The notes under the pieces are model-generated. The model was not told the DNA's origin, made no database searches, and saw only the letters and a program-made list of their open reading frames with translations. A stretch of 15,520 nt of DNA from DASUFH01 sp036274645 (GTDB taxonomy: Bacteria; Acidobacteriota; Terriglobia; 20CM-2-55-15). Both the position numbers and the translations under genes were made by a program. Positions 7,194 to 14,039 of the stretch are shown piece by piece; the stretch's first letter is position 1; the number at the start of each line of letters is the position of its first letter. Location: NCBI GenBank assembly GCA_036274645.1, contig DASUFH010000181.1, positions 1-15,520 of the forward strand, read 5' to 3'.

Positions 7194-8480
7194 CTAACGA
7201 ACTGTGGCGCCTGCGGGGATGATGGAAGCGGCGGCATTGAGTTTTTCGGCCGCAAAGCCCGCAGCCATTTTGTAGCGCAGCATGAATTGGTCACGCTCCG
7301 CCCTGGAAATGACATCATCGATGTTGTCGAATACCCCGCCACAACGATCGTCGAGCAGATTCAGCAGGCCGAAAGGGCCGGCGCCCCGATTGCGCAAAAC
7401 GAGTTGCGATATCTCCGGGCACAGCTTCGTGTCGTAAGCCTGCAGCGCTTTGGAGTTGACCCCATGTTCGAGCATGGCTGCGCCGAGCACTCGCGCATCC
7501 ATGATGGCCTGACTGGCGCCATTGGAGCCGGTGGGGTACATCACGTGCGCGGCGTCGCCCAGCAGCGCGACATTGCCCTCAACCCAGGTCGGAACGGGGT
7601 CACGATCGATCATGGGGTATTCAAATACCTCGCGGGCGCCGCGCAACATGGCCGGGATGTCGATCCAGTCGTAATCCCAGCGCTCGAAATGATGCAGGAA
7701 ATCTTCATGCCGGACCTGTTTGTTCCAGTCGCCATCAGGCCAGCCACCGGTATTGTCCACGGTGATTTCGGCGATCCAGTTGATGTCGGCCAGTCCGGTG
7801 AGGGGATCGGGAGCTGAAATGGGATAAAACACCACGCGGTGGCGGTGCGTGCCCAGACCCACAAAAGAAGCGCCGCTCCGGATCGGCTTACCCCTGGTGA
7901 CGCCGCGCCACATGATCGCGCCTCCCCACTGAATGGGGGGTTGGTCGGGGTACATCTGCCGGCGCGCCGCCGAATGCAGGCCATCGGCCGCAATCAGCAG
8001 TGATCCATCAACCTCGGAACAGACGCCGCTGCGGCTCTTCAGCAGCGCGGTGACTCCCTTGCCGTCCGGGTGATTGCGATACCCTGTTACTTTCAGGCCC
8101 GTACGAATGGAGTCCGCGCCCAGGCGCTCCCGCGCGGCGCGGTAGAGCAACATCTGCAGGCCACCCCGGTGCACGGAATATTGGGGCCACTTATAGCCGG
8201 CCTTCAGACCCCGCAACTCGGAATAGACTTCATTGCCATTCAGGCCGACCAGAACCCATTCCCGGGTCTGCAATCCAATCGTGTCGAGCGATTCCGGACC
8301 AAAGCCCAACTCATACAGTTCACGCACGGCGTTAGGTTGAAGGTTGATGCCCACGCCGAGGGGTTTGATCTCCGGAACGGATTCAAATACGACACACGGC
8401 ACACCGATCTGGTGCAAAGTGAGCGCCACGCTCAAGCCGCCAATGCCTGCGCCGGCGACCAGTACTGTTGAATTCCTCAT
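7194..8480 (-). CDS. FAD-dependent monooxygenase (PhzS-type flavin-dependent oxidoreductase)
   Basis: The 428-residue protein is a group A flavoprotein monooxygenase. The N-terminal VLVAGAGIGGLSVALTLHQ (6-24) is the GxGxxG Rossmann motif, E33 closes the ADP-ribose site, and LGVGINLQPNAVREL (41-55) follows. The DG motif is AADGLHSAARR (165-174) and the GD motif is GDAAHVMYPTGSNGASQAI (308-326). The details, including IMWRGVT and FDNIDDVISRAE, match the PhzS-like subgroup; PhzS itself hydroxylates a phenazine carboxylate. The likely reaction is NAD(P)H-dependent hydroxylation of an aromatic ring, with substrate unknown. The frame is open upstream to 8687, but that stretch runs into repeat remnant. 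The ATG at 8480 directly opens the Rossmann fold and has GGAAG six bases before it. It is the first gene of a three-gene unit with the Dabb protein and aminotransferase. Confidence 0.94.
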   Translation of the reverse strand: MRNSTVLVAGAGIGGLSVALTLHQIGVPCVVFESVPEIKPLGVGINLQPNAVRELYELGFGPESLDTIGLQTREWVLVGLNGNEVYSELRGLKAGYKWPQYSVHRGGLQMLLYRAARERLGADSIRTGLKVTGYRNHPDGKGVTALLKSRSGVCSEVDGSLLIAADGLHSAARRQMYPDQPPIQWGGAIMWRGVTRGKPIRSGASFVGLGTHRHRVVFYPISAPDPLTGLADINWIAEITVDNTGGWPDGDWNKQVRHEDFLHHFERWDYDWIDIPAMLRGAREVFEYPMIDRDPVPTWVEGNVALLGDAAHVMYPTGSNGASQAIMDARVLGAAMLEHGVNSKALQAYDTKLCPEISQLVLRNRGAGPFGLLNLLDDRCGGVFDNIDDVISRAERDQFMLRYKMAAGFAAEKLNAAASIIPAGATVR

Positions 8481-8505
8481 CAAGACTTCCGCAAAAAAGC
8501 ACTGC

Positions 8506-8535
8506 ATTGTACCGGTCGTCGCGGTTCGGGGGCAA
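8506..8535 (-). promoter_or_regulatory. Putative sigma70-type promoter for the monooxygenase-Dabb-aminotransferase unit
   Basis: On the minus strand TTGCCC (8530-8535) and TACAAT (8506-8511) are 18 bases apart, giving 4/6 and 5/6 matches to the sigma70 hexamers. The predicted start near 8499 leaves a leader of about 20 bases carrying the GGAAG ribosome binding site. The position, immediately before the first gene of the unit, supports the call. Sigma factor preferences of this organism are unknown. Confidence 0.5.
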
Positions 8536-8588
8536 CCCGGTTTACCGAGCGCCTTCGCAGACAGGAGCGTCTCCGTGCCCTCGTCTGC

Positions 8589-8749
8589 TGTAGGGGCTCC
8601 CAGGAAACTACAGTGAATGACTCCCTTTGCCGGGGGGCAATCCCCTGCGTGAAGGGGAGAGCCGCGAAGCGGCAGGGGGCATAACACGTCAGTTTTTCTT
8701 GCGATGAGACCCGATCACATCTGGTACAGCTGCTATGACCGGCCCTACA
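8589..8749. repeat. Degenerate repeat remnant with TGTAGGGGC-like ends and internal hairpins
   Basis: The stretch opens with TGTAGGGGC and closes with GGCCCTACA, an inverted pair with one mismatch. The right end, CTATGACCGGCCCTACA (8733-8749), matches the inverted left arm of the 2181-2280 element at 16 of 17 positions. Inside are two small hairpins: CCCCT/AGGGG (8642-8657) and GCCGC-GAA-GCGGC (8661-8673). No credible gene covers it. I read it as the decayed or composite remains of a small non-autonomous repeat related at its ends to the first one. The boundaries are uncertain. Confidence 0.45.
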
Positions 8750-8897
8750 TCGACTGTTTATGCGCGTGGCTCCGACCGGTTCACGCATTACTTCCCGCAG
8801 TATTTTTTGCATATTGAGGCAAATTCCATTGGGCGGAAGGAAATCGAACCCGGCGCGGCCGAGGGCATTATGGGGCGCGCATTTTTGCGGCAGCGCC

Positions 8898-9053
8898 ATG
8901 ACTATCGCGCTGGCGGCGATTCTGTTTGGGGTAATGTCGTCCGCGGCTGGCGCGCAAGACAGCGCGTTCAGGGGTCAGTGGATAGGCCGAGAGGCGCCGG
9001 TCGCCGCCAGTTCCGGATTTTCGAACATCGGTTGCGCCGGATTTAACGGTTAG
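8898..9053 (+). pseudogene. Short exported ORF, possibly the 5' remnant of a decayed gene
   Basis: A 51-residue reading frame opens with a convincing signal peptide (MTIALAAILFGVMSSAAGAQ, cut after AGA) and then has only about 32 residues, including FRGQWIGREAP, before a TAG. The same frame stays open for another 50 codons or so after the TAG (to about 9220) without recognisable domains. No strong Shine-Dalgarno is present. I do not recognise the family. It could be a genuine small secreted peptide, the truncated start of an exported enzyme, or chance. It lies in the 737-bp gap between the monooxygenase start and the esterase stop; the rest of that gap (8750-8897 and 9054-9217) shows nothing I can support. 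Confidence 0.3.
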
Positions 9054-9217
9054 CCCGGAGGCTGGAATAACCCGGTTCTTCCCGGGAATTCATCACAGCA
9101 AGCAGAATTGGACCGCAAAAGCGCCAACTCCCCTCGGGACTCTTCATGGAATTCGGCCGGGCTACAGGCAAAAACCGGAAATACTCGACGCAGCGCCACT
9201 AGAGCGACTTGCCGAAT

Positions 9218-10231
9218 CTAGCCGCGCGGTCCGGCCCCGGCCGGGCCGCCACGACCAGCGCCACCGGCGCCGCGCGCGCCGTCCCCGCCGCGTCCGCGAC
9301 CGCCGCCGGCGCCGAAGCTCGGATATGGCTGGGGATTGACGATCAGCCGATCGAGGAACAGATCGATGGAATGCGCCATCACTTCGACGGCGTCGGGCGC
9401 GCTGTTGTCGAACGCGTGGGCGGCGCCCTGGATAAGCGTCATCGATGTGGGCACGCCGGCGTCATGGAGCTTGTTGAAGAAATCGATGCTCGACGACATC
9501 GGTATCGTCGTGTCGCCCGTGCCGTGGATGAAGATGGTCGGCGCGAAGTTCTTCCCGATGTATGTCGTTGGCGAGGCCGCCTGCATTGCCTTTTCGCGTT
9601 CTTCGGCGGACAGGCTGCCCGGAAACAGGCTGCTTGCATTCCGGGCGCTCGCCAGCGGATAGACGCCAATGCCGGCCTGCACGTTCGAACTCACCCCGGA
9701 ATTGCCGCCGTTACCTTCGAACTCGGAGACGCCGTTCGTGCCCGCAGCCAGCAGGGAGAGCATGCCCCCCGCCGAGTAGCCGGCCACCGCGATTTTTTCG
9801 GGATCGACGCCGATCCTGGTGGCGTTTGCGCGGACCCAGCGGATGGCGGCCTTCGTGTCGTGGATCTGTGCCGGCCACAAGGCCTGTCCCTGCAGACGAT
9901 AGTTCGCGGCGACGTTCGTATATCCCAGACGACCCAGCGCGCGCGCATCGTTGACGATGTACCCCGCGTTCTTGCTGCCGCTGGAAAACCCGCCGCCGAA
10001 AAGATGAATAATCGCCATCCGTTTCGGCGTCACGCCCGCGGGCGGATGATAGACATCGAGCAGAAGATCGATGTCGCCCCCCTTGCCGAAAACGATGTTG
10101 GATTCGACACGCAGGTCGCCGGTGTTCTGCGCCTGCCCACTGGCCGTCGGGGCGACAAGACCTGCCAGCGCAGGCCCTGCGGCCAGCGCGCCCGCCGCTT
10201 TCACAAAACCACGTCTGTCGATCTGCTTCAT
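9218..10231 (-). CDS. Tat-exported alpha/beta hydrolase (esterase, BD-FAE-like) with Gly/Arg-rich tail
   Basis: The 337-residue protein begins with a twin-arginine signal (DRRGFVKAAGALAAG, residues 5-19), so it is probably folded before export. The alpha/beta hydrolase core covers about 45-298: the oxyanion region HLFGGGF (76-82), nucleophile elbow GYSAGG with S153, acid D240 in HGTGDTTIP, and H272 in GAAHAF. This fits carboxylesterases or acetyl (xylan-type) esterases; the substrate is unknown. F78 stands where most members have the His of HGGG. Residues 307-337 are an almost pure Gly/Arg/Ala/Pro tail after the fold has ended. The ATG at 10231 has GGAGG seven bases upstream, which rules out the upstream extension of the frame to 10378. 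It is transcribed divergently from the NTF2-like gene. Confidence 0.92.
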   Translation of the reverse strand: MKQIDRRGFVKAAGALAAGPALAGLVAPTASGQAQNTGDLRVESNIVFGKGGDIDLLLDVYHPPAGVTPKRMAIIHLFGGGFSSGSKNAGYIVNDARALGRLGYTNVAANYRLQGQALWPAQIHDTKAAIRWVRANATRIGVDPEKIAVAGYSAGGMLSLLAAGTNGVSEFEGNGGNSGVSSNVQAGIGVYPLASARNASSLFPGSLSAEEREKAMQAASPTTYIGKNFAPTIFIHGTGDTTIPMSSSIDFFNKLHDAGVPTSMTLIQGAAHAFDNSAPDAVEVMAHSIDLFLDRLIVNPQPYPSFGAGGGRGRGGDGARGAGGAGRGGPAGAGPRG

Positions 10232-10282
10232 CTCTTTTCCTCCCGTGTGGGGTGATTCCGGCCAACGATCATACGCCAGGAG

Positions 10283-10318
10283 GCGAGACAACGGCGCCGA
10301 TTGCGTCGGTTGTCTCGC
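10283..10318. promoter_or_regulatory. Perfect 10-bp inverted repeat between divergent genes (possible operator)
   Basis: GCGAGACAAC (10283-10292) and GTTGTCTCGC (10309-10318) are exact reverse complements separated by 16 bases. The repeat lies in the 228-bp region shared by the esterase (minus) and the NTF2-like gene (plus). On the minus strand a TATGAT hexamer (10268-10273) lies ten bases to its left, so the dyad would overlap the -35 region of an esterase promoter. It could be a regulator binding site or a hairpin. No regulator gene is nearby. Confidence 0.4.
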
Positions 10319-10418
10319 AGCAAAGAGTCTCCAAAACCGCAAGTTCGAAGCATTGGTCCGCGCGGGATGCGGAAGCAAAAAGGGGGGAGTCGTGGATTCG
10401 GCCCCGGCGGTATTGCGC

Positions 10419-10424
10419 TATACT
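10419..10424 (+). promoter_or_regulatory. -10 hexamer TATACT upstream of the NTF2-like gene
   Basis: TATACT lies 35 bases before the ATG at 10460, leaving a leader of about 30 bases that contains GGAG. The upstream -35 region (TTCGGC, 16 bases away) matches poorly, so an activator may be needed or the site may be fortuitous. Confidence 0.35.
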
Positions 10425-10459
10425 GCGCCCGTCCTCCAACTACATCGGGAGAAATGCAA

Positions 10460-11563
10460 ATGCGGATTCGATTTTTGGGCGTTGTCCTTTTATCCATGCT
10501 GGCCGTGTCGTCCTTCGCGGAGCCTCAGGTCAAAAAAGCGAACTGCGACCGCGCGTGCCTTCAGGGCTACATGGATCGATATCTCAAAGCGATGCTGGAC
10601 CGGAACGTCAGCGACGATCTATTCGCGCGGAACGTGCGCTTCACCGAGAACGGCATCCAGCTTCCTCTCGGCAACGAGGGGCTCTGGTACGGCATGTCGG
10701 GCCTGGGAGGGTATCGCTTCTACGTTCCCGATATCGAAACGCAGCAGATCGCCATGATCGGCAGCGTGAAAGAGAACATGGGGAACCATGGCGTCAATGA
10801 CGACCAGGGGAACAATGTTGCCGTGGCCATCCGTTTGAAGATCGCGGATGGAAAAATCTCCGAAGTCGAACAACTCGCGATTCGCCCCACGGTGCAACTC
10901 GGTGGCCGCGGCGGCGGCGGGGCGCGTGGCGGCGGGGCTCCGGCCGGCGGCGGACGGGGCGCTGCTCCCGGAGGAGCTCCGGCAGGCGCTGCCGCTGGTG
11001 GACGGGGCGCCGCTCCCGGAGGAGCCGGCGCGGGCGGCCGGGGAGGCGGAGCTGCCGCTGGCGGTGACAATCCCAGCACAGGCGATCGCGTCGCCGCAAT
11101 GAAAGAGCCGAACCCGATCTTCCTCCAGGCCATCCCGGAAAACGAACGCGCATCGCGTGAAGAACTTGTTACCCAGGCCAACTACTACTTCACCGCGCTC
11201 GCGCGGCATGATGGCAATGGCTATTACCCATTCACCGAGGGGTGCGTTCGCTTCGAGAACGGTATGACCGCAACCAGCGATTGCCTTGCGCAGTTCACGG
11301 GCCACTCGCTGGACAACATTGTGGACCGCATCCGCGACCGGCGATTCGTCGCCGTCGATCGCGAGCGCGGCATCGTCTTTTCATTCGCTTTCTTCGATCA
11401 CTATCGAATCAACTGGACCTGGCAGCTGGCCGAGTTGTTCAAGATCGAGAAGGGTAAGATCCGACGGATCGAGGCGGTGTTCCATCAGGCGCCTTTCGGT
11501 ATTCCGTCCGGCTGGAGCACATACGAACAGTCGATCTCGGAGGAGATTCAAAGCATCCGCTGA
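10460..11563 (+). CDS. Exported NTF2-like (DUF8021-type) protein with Gly/Arg/Ala-rich internal linker
   Basis: The 367-residue protein has a signal peptide (1-20, cut after SFA). Its first half (28-142) has CDRACLQGYMDRYLKAML, RFTENGIQLPLGNEGLWYG and a final SEVEQLAIRP strand. Its second half (218-352) has ERASREELVTQANYYFTAL, DRIRDRRFVAVDRERG, FAFFDHYRIN, WQLAELFKIEKGKIRRIEAV and HQAPFGIPSGW. Together these match the exported NTF2-like/DUF8021 proteins seen in soil bacteria and fungi, whose function is unclear. Between the halves lies a linker of about 55 residues (148-202) made almost only of Gly, Ala, Arg and Pro; I recall homologs having only a short loop there. The ATG at 10460 has GGAG eight bases upstream and opens the signal peptide; the upstream frame extension is non-coding in character. 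It is divergent from the esterase. Confidence 0.88.
   Translation: MRIRFLGVVLLSMLAVSSFAEPQVKKANCDRACLQGYMDRYLKAMLDRNVSDDLFARNVRFTENGIQLPLGNEGLWYGMSGLGGYRFYVPDIETQQIAMIGSVKENMGNHGVNDDQGNNVAVAIRLKIADGKISEVEQLAIRPTVQLGGRGGGGARGGGAPAGGGRGAAPGGAPAGAAAGGRGAAPGGAGAGGRGGGAAAGGDNPSTGDRVAAMKEPNPIFLQAIPENERASREELVTQANYYFTALARHDGNGYYPFTEGCVRFENGMTATSDCLAQFTGHSLDNIVDRIRDRRFVAVDRERGIVFSFAFFDHYRINWTWQLAELFKIEKGKIRRIEAVFHQAPFGIPSGWSTYEQSISEEIQSIR
10952..11025 (+). repeat. 48-bp-period internal direct repeat inside the NTF2-like gene linker
   Basis: GGACGGGGCGCTGCTCCCGG at 10952 recurs at 11000 with one mismatch, and the identity continues for 26 bases. The 48-bp period keeps the reading frame, so each unit adds the same Gly-Arg-Gly-Ala-Ala-Pro-Gly-Gly peptide. 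This suggests that the low-complexity linker grew by in-frame slippage or unequal crossing over. Confidence 0.75.
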
Positions 11564-11602
11564 GTTTCACAACGGGAACCTCTGGGGGTCCGGATTCCCT
11601 CC

Positions 11603-11624
11603 TGCAAAGGAAAGAGGCTTTGCA
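11603..11624. terminator. Hairpin between convergent NTF2-like and quinoprotein genes
   Basis: TGCAAAG and CTTTGCA form a 7-bp stem with an 8-base loop, 40 bases past the NTF2-like stop and about 100 bases past the quinoprotein stop on the other strand. No T-run follows in either direction, so termination is only a guess from position. Nothing else is seen in this 162-bp gap. Confidence 0.3.
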
Positions 11625-11725
11625 TGACGGAAGCATGTTGACGCGGCCCATTCGCTTCAGTGACGTTGCTTAACTTCGTGTTCGTCAATCCGACGAGATG
11701 CAAACGTGAAATTGAGTTCCAGTTG

Positions 11726-13777
11726 CTACTGTCCTGGCTGACCTCGGCCTCGGGCCGGGGCTGCGCCACGCGCCGGGCCAGCGCCGCGGGCCGGCGCGGC
11801 GCCACGACCGCCCCGTCCTCCGCCGCCTCCGCCGGCGCCGTCAGGCAGGGCGTAAGCAACCATCTGCGCCGTTGACCCGTTGGCCGCATTTGCGCCGACC
11901 GCCACCAGGATGAACTGGCGTCCCTGATGGACGTAGGTCATCGGGACTCCGGTCTGCATTCCCGGCATGGGGATCTGCGCAATCATCTCGCCCGTCTGCT
12001 TGTCGTAGGCATTGAGCATTGGATTTGTGCCATCGCCGGCGAAGAGCAGGGTCTTCGTGACCAGCAGTCCGACCTGTCGCGGGCTGCCCGTTTTGGGAAT
12101 GTTCAGACCCTGCAGCGCCTGATGATTCCTGACGTTGGCCGGCGTGTCTCCATTGGCGATCTGCCAGGCGATTTCGCCTTTGTTCATGTTGTAGGCGGTG
12201 ATGCGCCCATAAGGCGGCTTGAGCAGGCGCAGCCCCTGGACGGTCGGAAATGTCGCGCCGCCCCCACTGGTATAGGTGGGTGGGGGAAGGGAAGCGTTCG
12301 CGGCGGTAGCCGTGGTCGTATTCGGCCGCAGCGCATTGACGTAGGGGGCTGGCGCTGAACTCACATACACAAACCCCGTTTCCGGGTCTGCCCGGCCGCC
12401 CCACCAATTGGCGCCGCCAAGCATCAATACGGTCCCGCGCGTTCCATCGGGCGCGTTCGCCAGCGATCCCGGCATGAAAATTTCGCCATAACGCAGGTTC
12501 GATGCTTTCAACGCGGCGATCGCTTCCTGCCGTAACGCGGGCGTGAAGTCGATCAGATCGCTTTCCTTCAGGCCGTTCAGGTCAAATGCCGGTGGCCTGG
12601 AAGGAATCGGTTGCGTCTGCGACGTCCATTCTCCGGGAACATCGGTTTGTTTGACCGGCGTTTCCGGCATCGGCCATACCGGTTGCCCGTTGGTCCGGTC
12701 GAACACGTAGGTGAGGGACTGTTTTCCCATCTGCACAACGGACTTGATGGGCCGTCCTTCGACCGTGATGTTGAGGAGGATCGGCGCCGGCGGCATATCG
12801 TAGTCCCAGATGTCGTGATGCACCAGTTGCCTGTGCCAGACGCGTTTACCGGTTTTGATATCGATACAAACGAGCGAATTCGAGAATAGATTGTCGCCGG
12901 GCCGGTGACCGCCATAGAAGTCATTGGTCGGGGCCTCGATATTCAGGTACGCGTACCCCAGTTCATCGTCCGCTGAGAATGGTCCCCAGACTCCGGTGTT
13001 TCCTGTGTAGTCCGCCGATCCGTCGAGCCACGTGTCGTATCCGAATTCGCCCTTTCGCGGGATCGTGTGGAACGCCCAGAGCTTTCGCCCGGTGCGGGCG
13101 TCGAAACCCAGCACGTCGCCTTTGACGTTCTTGTAAGACGGCGTGCTCGGCGTCAACGCCGGTCCGACCATGATCACGCCGTTGGAAACGACCGGAGGCG
13201 AGCTGTTGCCGATCCTTCCGATCAGGTCGCCGGTGAAATCGAGATCCAGCGCTTCAAACAAATCGACAAAGCCGTTCGTTCCGAAACTCGAAACGGGAAC
13301 GCCGGTCTTCAGATCGAGCGCGACCAGACGAAATCCCGGCGTGATCGTGATGATGCGCTCCTCTTCTCCGTCTTTCCAGTACGCAACGCCACGCGCGTAC
13401 GTGCGGGCGGCCCGGGTTTCCCGTTCGTCCTGCGGCGGTCTCCATATCCAGAGGGTCTCGCCGGAGCCTGCATCCGCGGCAACAATCGTGCGGCGCGGAC
13501 TGAGCGGGAAGTAGAGGACGCCGTTGACCATGAGCGCGGTCACTTCCGTCCCGGTGTTGCCGAAGTTGTCGAACTTCCAGCTCCACGCCACCTGGAGGTT
13601 CTTGACGTTGTCCCTGTTGATGAGATCCGCGGCGGAGTAACCCGTGCTGTCGTTCCCCGCGGCATACGACGGCCATTGCCCCGGCGCCGTTCCTTTCTGC
13701 GCGGTCAGCGGCAGGACGAACGACAGCGCGACAGCGACAAACACACACACAAACACATTTCGAGCGGATTGCGACAT
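11726..13777 (-). CDS. Exported PQQ-binding quinoprotein dehydrogenase with Gly/Arg/Ala/Pro-rich tail
   Basis: The 683-residue protein has a signal peptide (about 1-27) and an eight-bladed quinoprotein propeller. Evidence includes WPSYAAGNDSTGYSAADLIN, VKNLQVAWSW, repeated blade ends such as VVAADAGSGETLWIW, LVALDLKTG, VLGFDARTGRKLWAF, LVCIDIKTGKRVWH and ITAYNMNKGEIAW, the motif LVHHDIWDYDMPPAPILL, and VPMTYVHQGRQFILVAVGA near the end. It is closest to glucose/alcohol quinoprotein dehydrogenases of the membrane glucose dehydrogenase (Gcd) catalytic-domain type, without Gcd's membrane anchor. No CxxCH heme site is present, so electrons must go to a separate acceptor. Residues 647-683 are a Gly/Arg/Ala/Pro tail with repeated A-A-P-A-R-G. 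The ATG at 13777 has GAGG six bases upstream and is preferred over the ATG at 13789. A strong promoter lies about 40 bases upstream. The substrate is not known. Confidence 0.92.
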   Translation of the reverse strand: MSQSARNVFVCVFVAVALSFVLPLTAQKGTAPGQWPSYAAGNDSTGYSAADLINRDNVKNLQVAWSWKFDNFGNTGTEVTALMVNGVLYFPLSPRRTIVAADAGSGETLWIWRPPQDERETRAARTYARGVAYWKDGEEERIITITPGFRLVALDLKTGVPVSSFGTNGFVDLFEALDLDFTGDLIGRIGNSSPPVVSNGVIMVGPALTPSTPSYKNVKGDVLGFDARTGRKLWAFHTIPRKGEFGYDTWLDGSADYTGNTGVWGPFSADDELGYAYLNIEAPTNDFYGGHRPGDNLFSNSLVCIDIKTGKRVWHRQLVHHDIWDYDMPPAPILLNITVEGRPIKSVVQMGKQSLTYVFDRTNGQPVWPMPETPVKQTDVPGEWTSQTQPIPSRPPAFDLNGLKESDLIDFTPALRQEAIAALKASNLRYGEIFMPGSLANAPDGTRGTVLMLGGANWWGGRADPETGFVYVSSAPAPYVNALRPNTTTATAANASLPPPTYTSGGGATFPTVQGLRLLKPPYGRITAYNMNKGEIAWQIANGDTPANVRNHQALQGLNIPKTGSPRQVGLLVTKTLLFAGDGTNPMLNAYDKQTGEMIAQIPMPGMQTGVPMTYVHQGRQFILVAVGANAANGSTAQMVAYALPDGAGGGGGGRGGRGAAPARGAGPARGAAPARGRGQPGQ

Positions 13778-13823
13778 GGTTTTCCTCATTGCTCCAGAAA
13801 CGTTCGGTCAAGGCTTGCCGGAC

Positions 13824-13851
13824 GTTATACAAGATTTTGAAATGATGTCAA
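13824..13851 (-). promoter_or_regulatory. Near-consensus sigma70 promoter for the quinoprotein gene
   Basis: On the minus strand TTGACA (13846-13851, perfect) and TATAAC (13824-13829, 5/6) are separated by 16 bases. The predicted start near 13817 gives a leader of about 40 bases with the GAGG ribosome binding site. It is the best-matching promoter I see in the window and suggests steady expression. The region is also AT-richer than its surroundings. Confidence 0.75.
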
Positions 13852-14039
13852 ATGGCGCGGAGCGAATAAGGTAGTGTCCTGAGGCCGGGTGGGGAACATA
13901 CGAATGGCGCGGCACTCGTTGAAAAGGCCTGGATTGGTCCTGCGGGTTCCAATAAGTGTTGCGGTGTCCATCACCAATGGAAAGAATGTGGCGTGTATCT
14001 CGGGTGTCTGAAATCCTGATCGTTTTTTAGGGAGGTCGC

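Noticed and set aside
8481..8687. N-terminal extension of the FAD monooxygenase
   Set aside because: The extra 69 codons translate repeat remnant and promoter DNA; the ATG at 8480 directly begins the Rossmann fold and has a ribosome binding site.
8480..8899. Minus-strand 139-codon frame over the repeat remnant
   Set aside because: It is Cys/Arg-rich, overlaps hairpins and the monooxygenase promoter, and shows no domain; it is typical of spurious frames over repeats.
9209..10255. Plus-strand open frame of 348 codons
   Set aside because: It is antisense to the esterase, whose catalytic motifs and ribosome binding site are clear.
13954..13985. Possible promoter TTGCGG/AAGAAT in front of the VOC gene
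   Set aside because: Both hexamers match poorly and the spacing alone is not enough to support a call.
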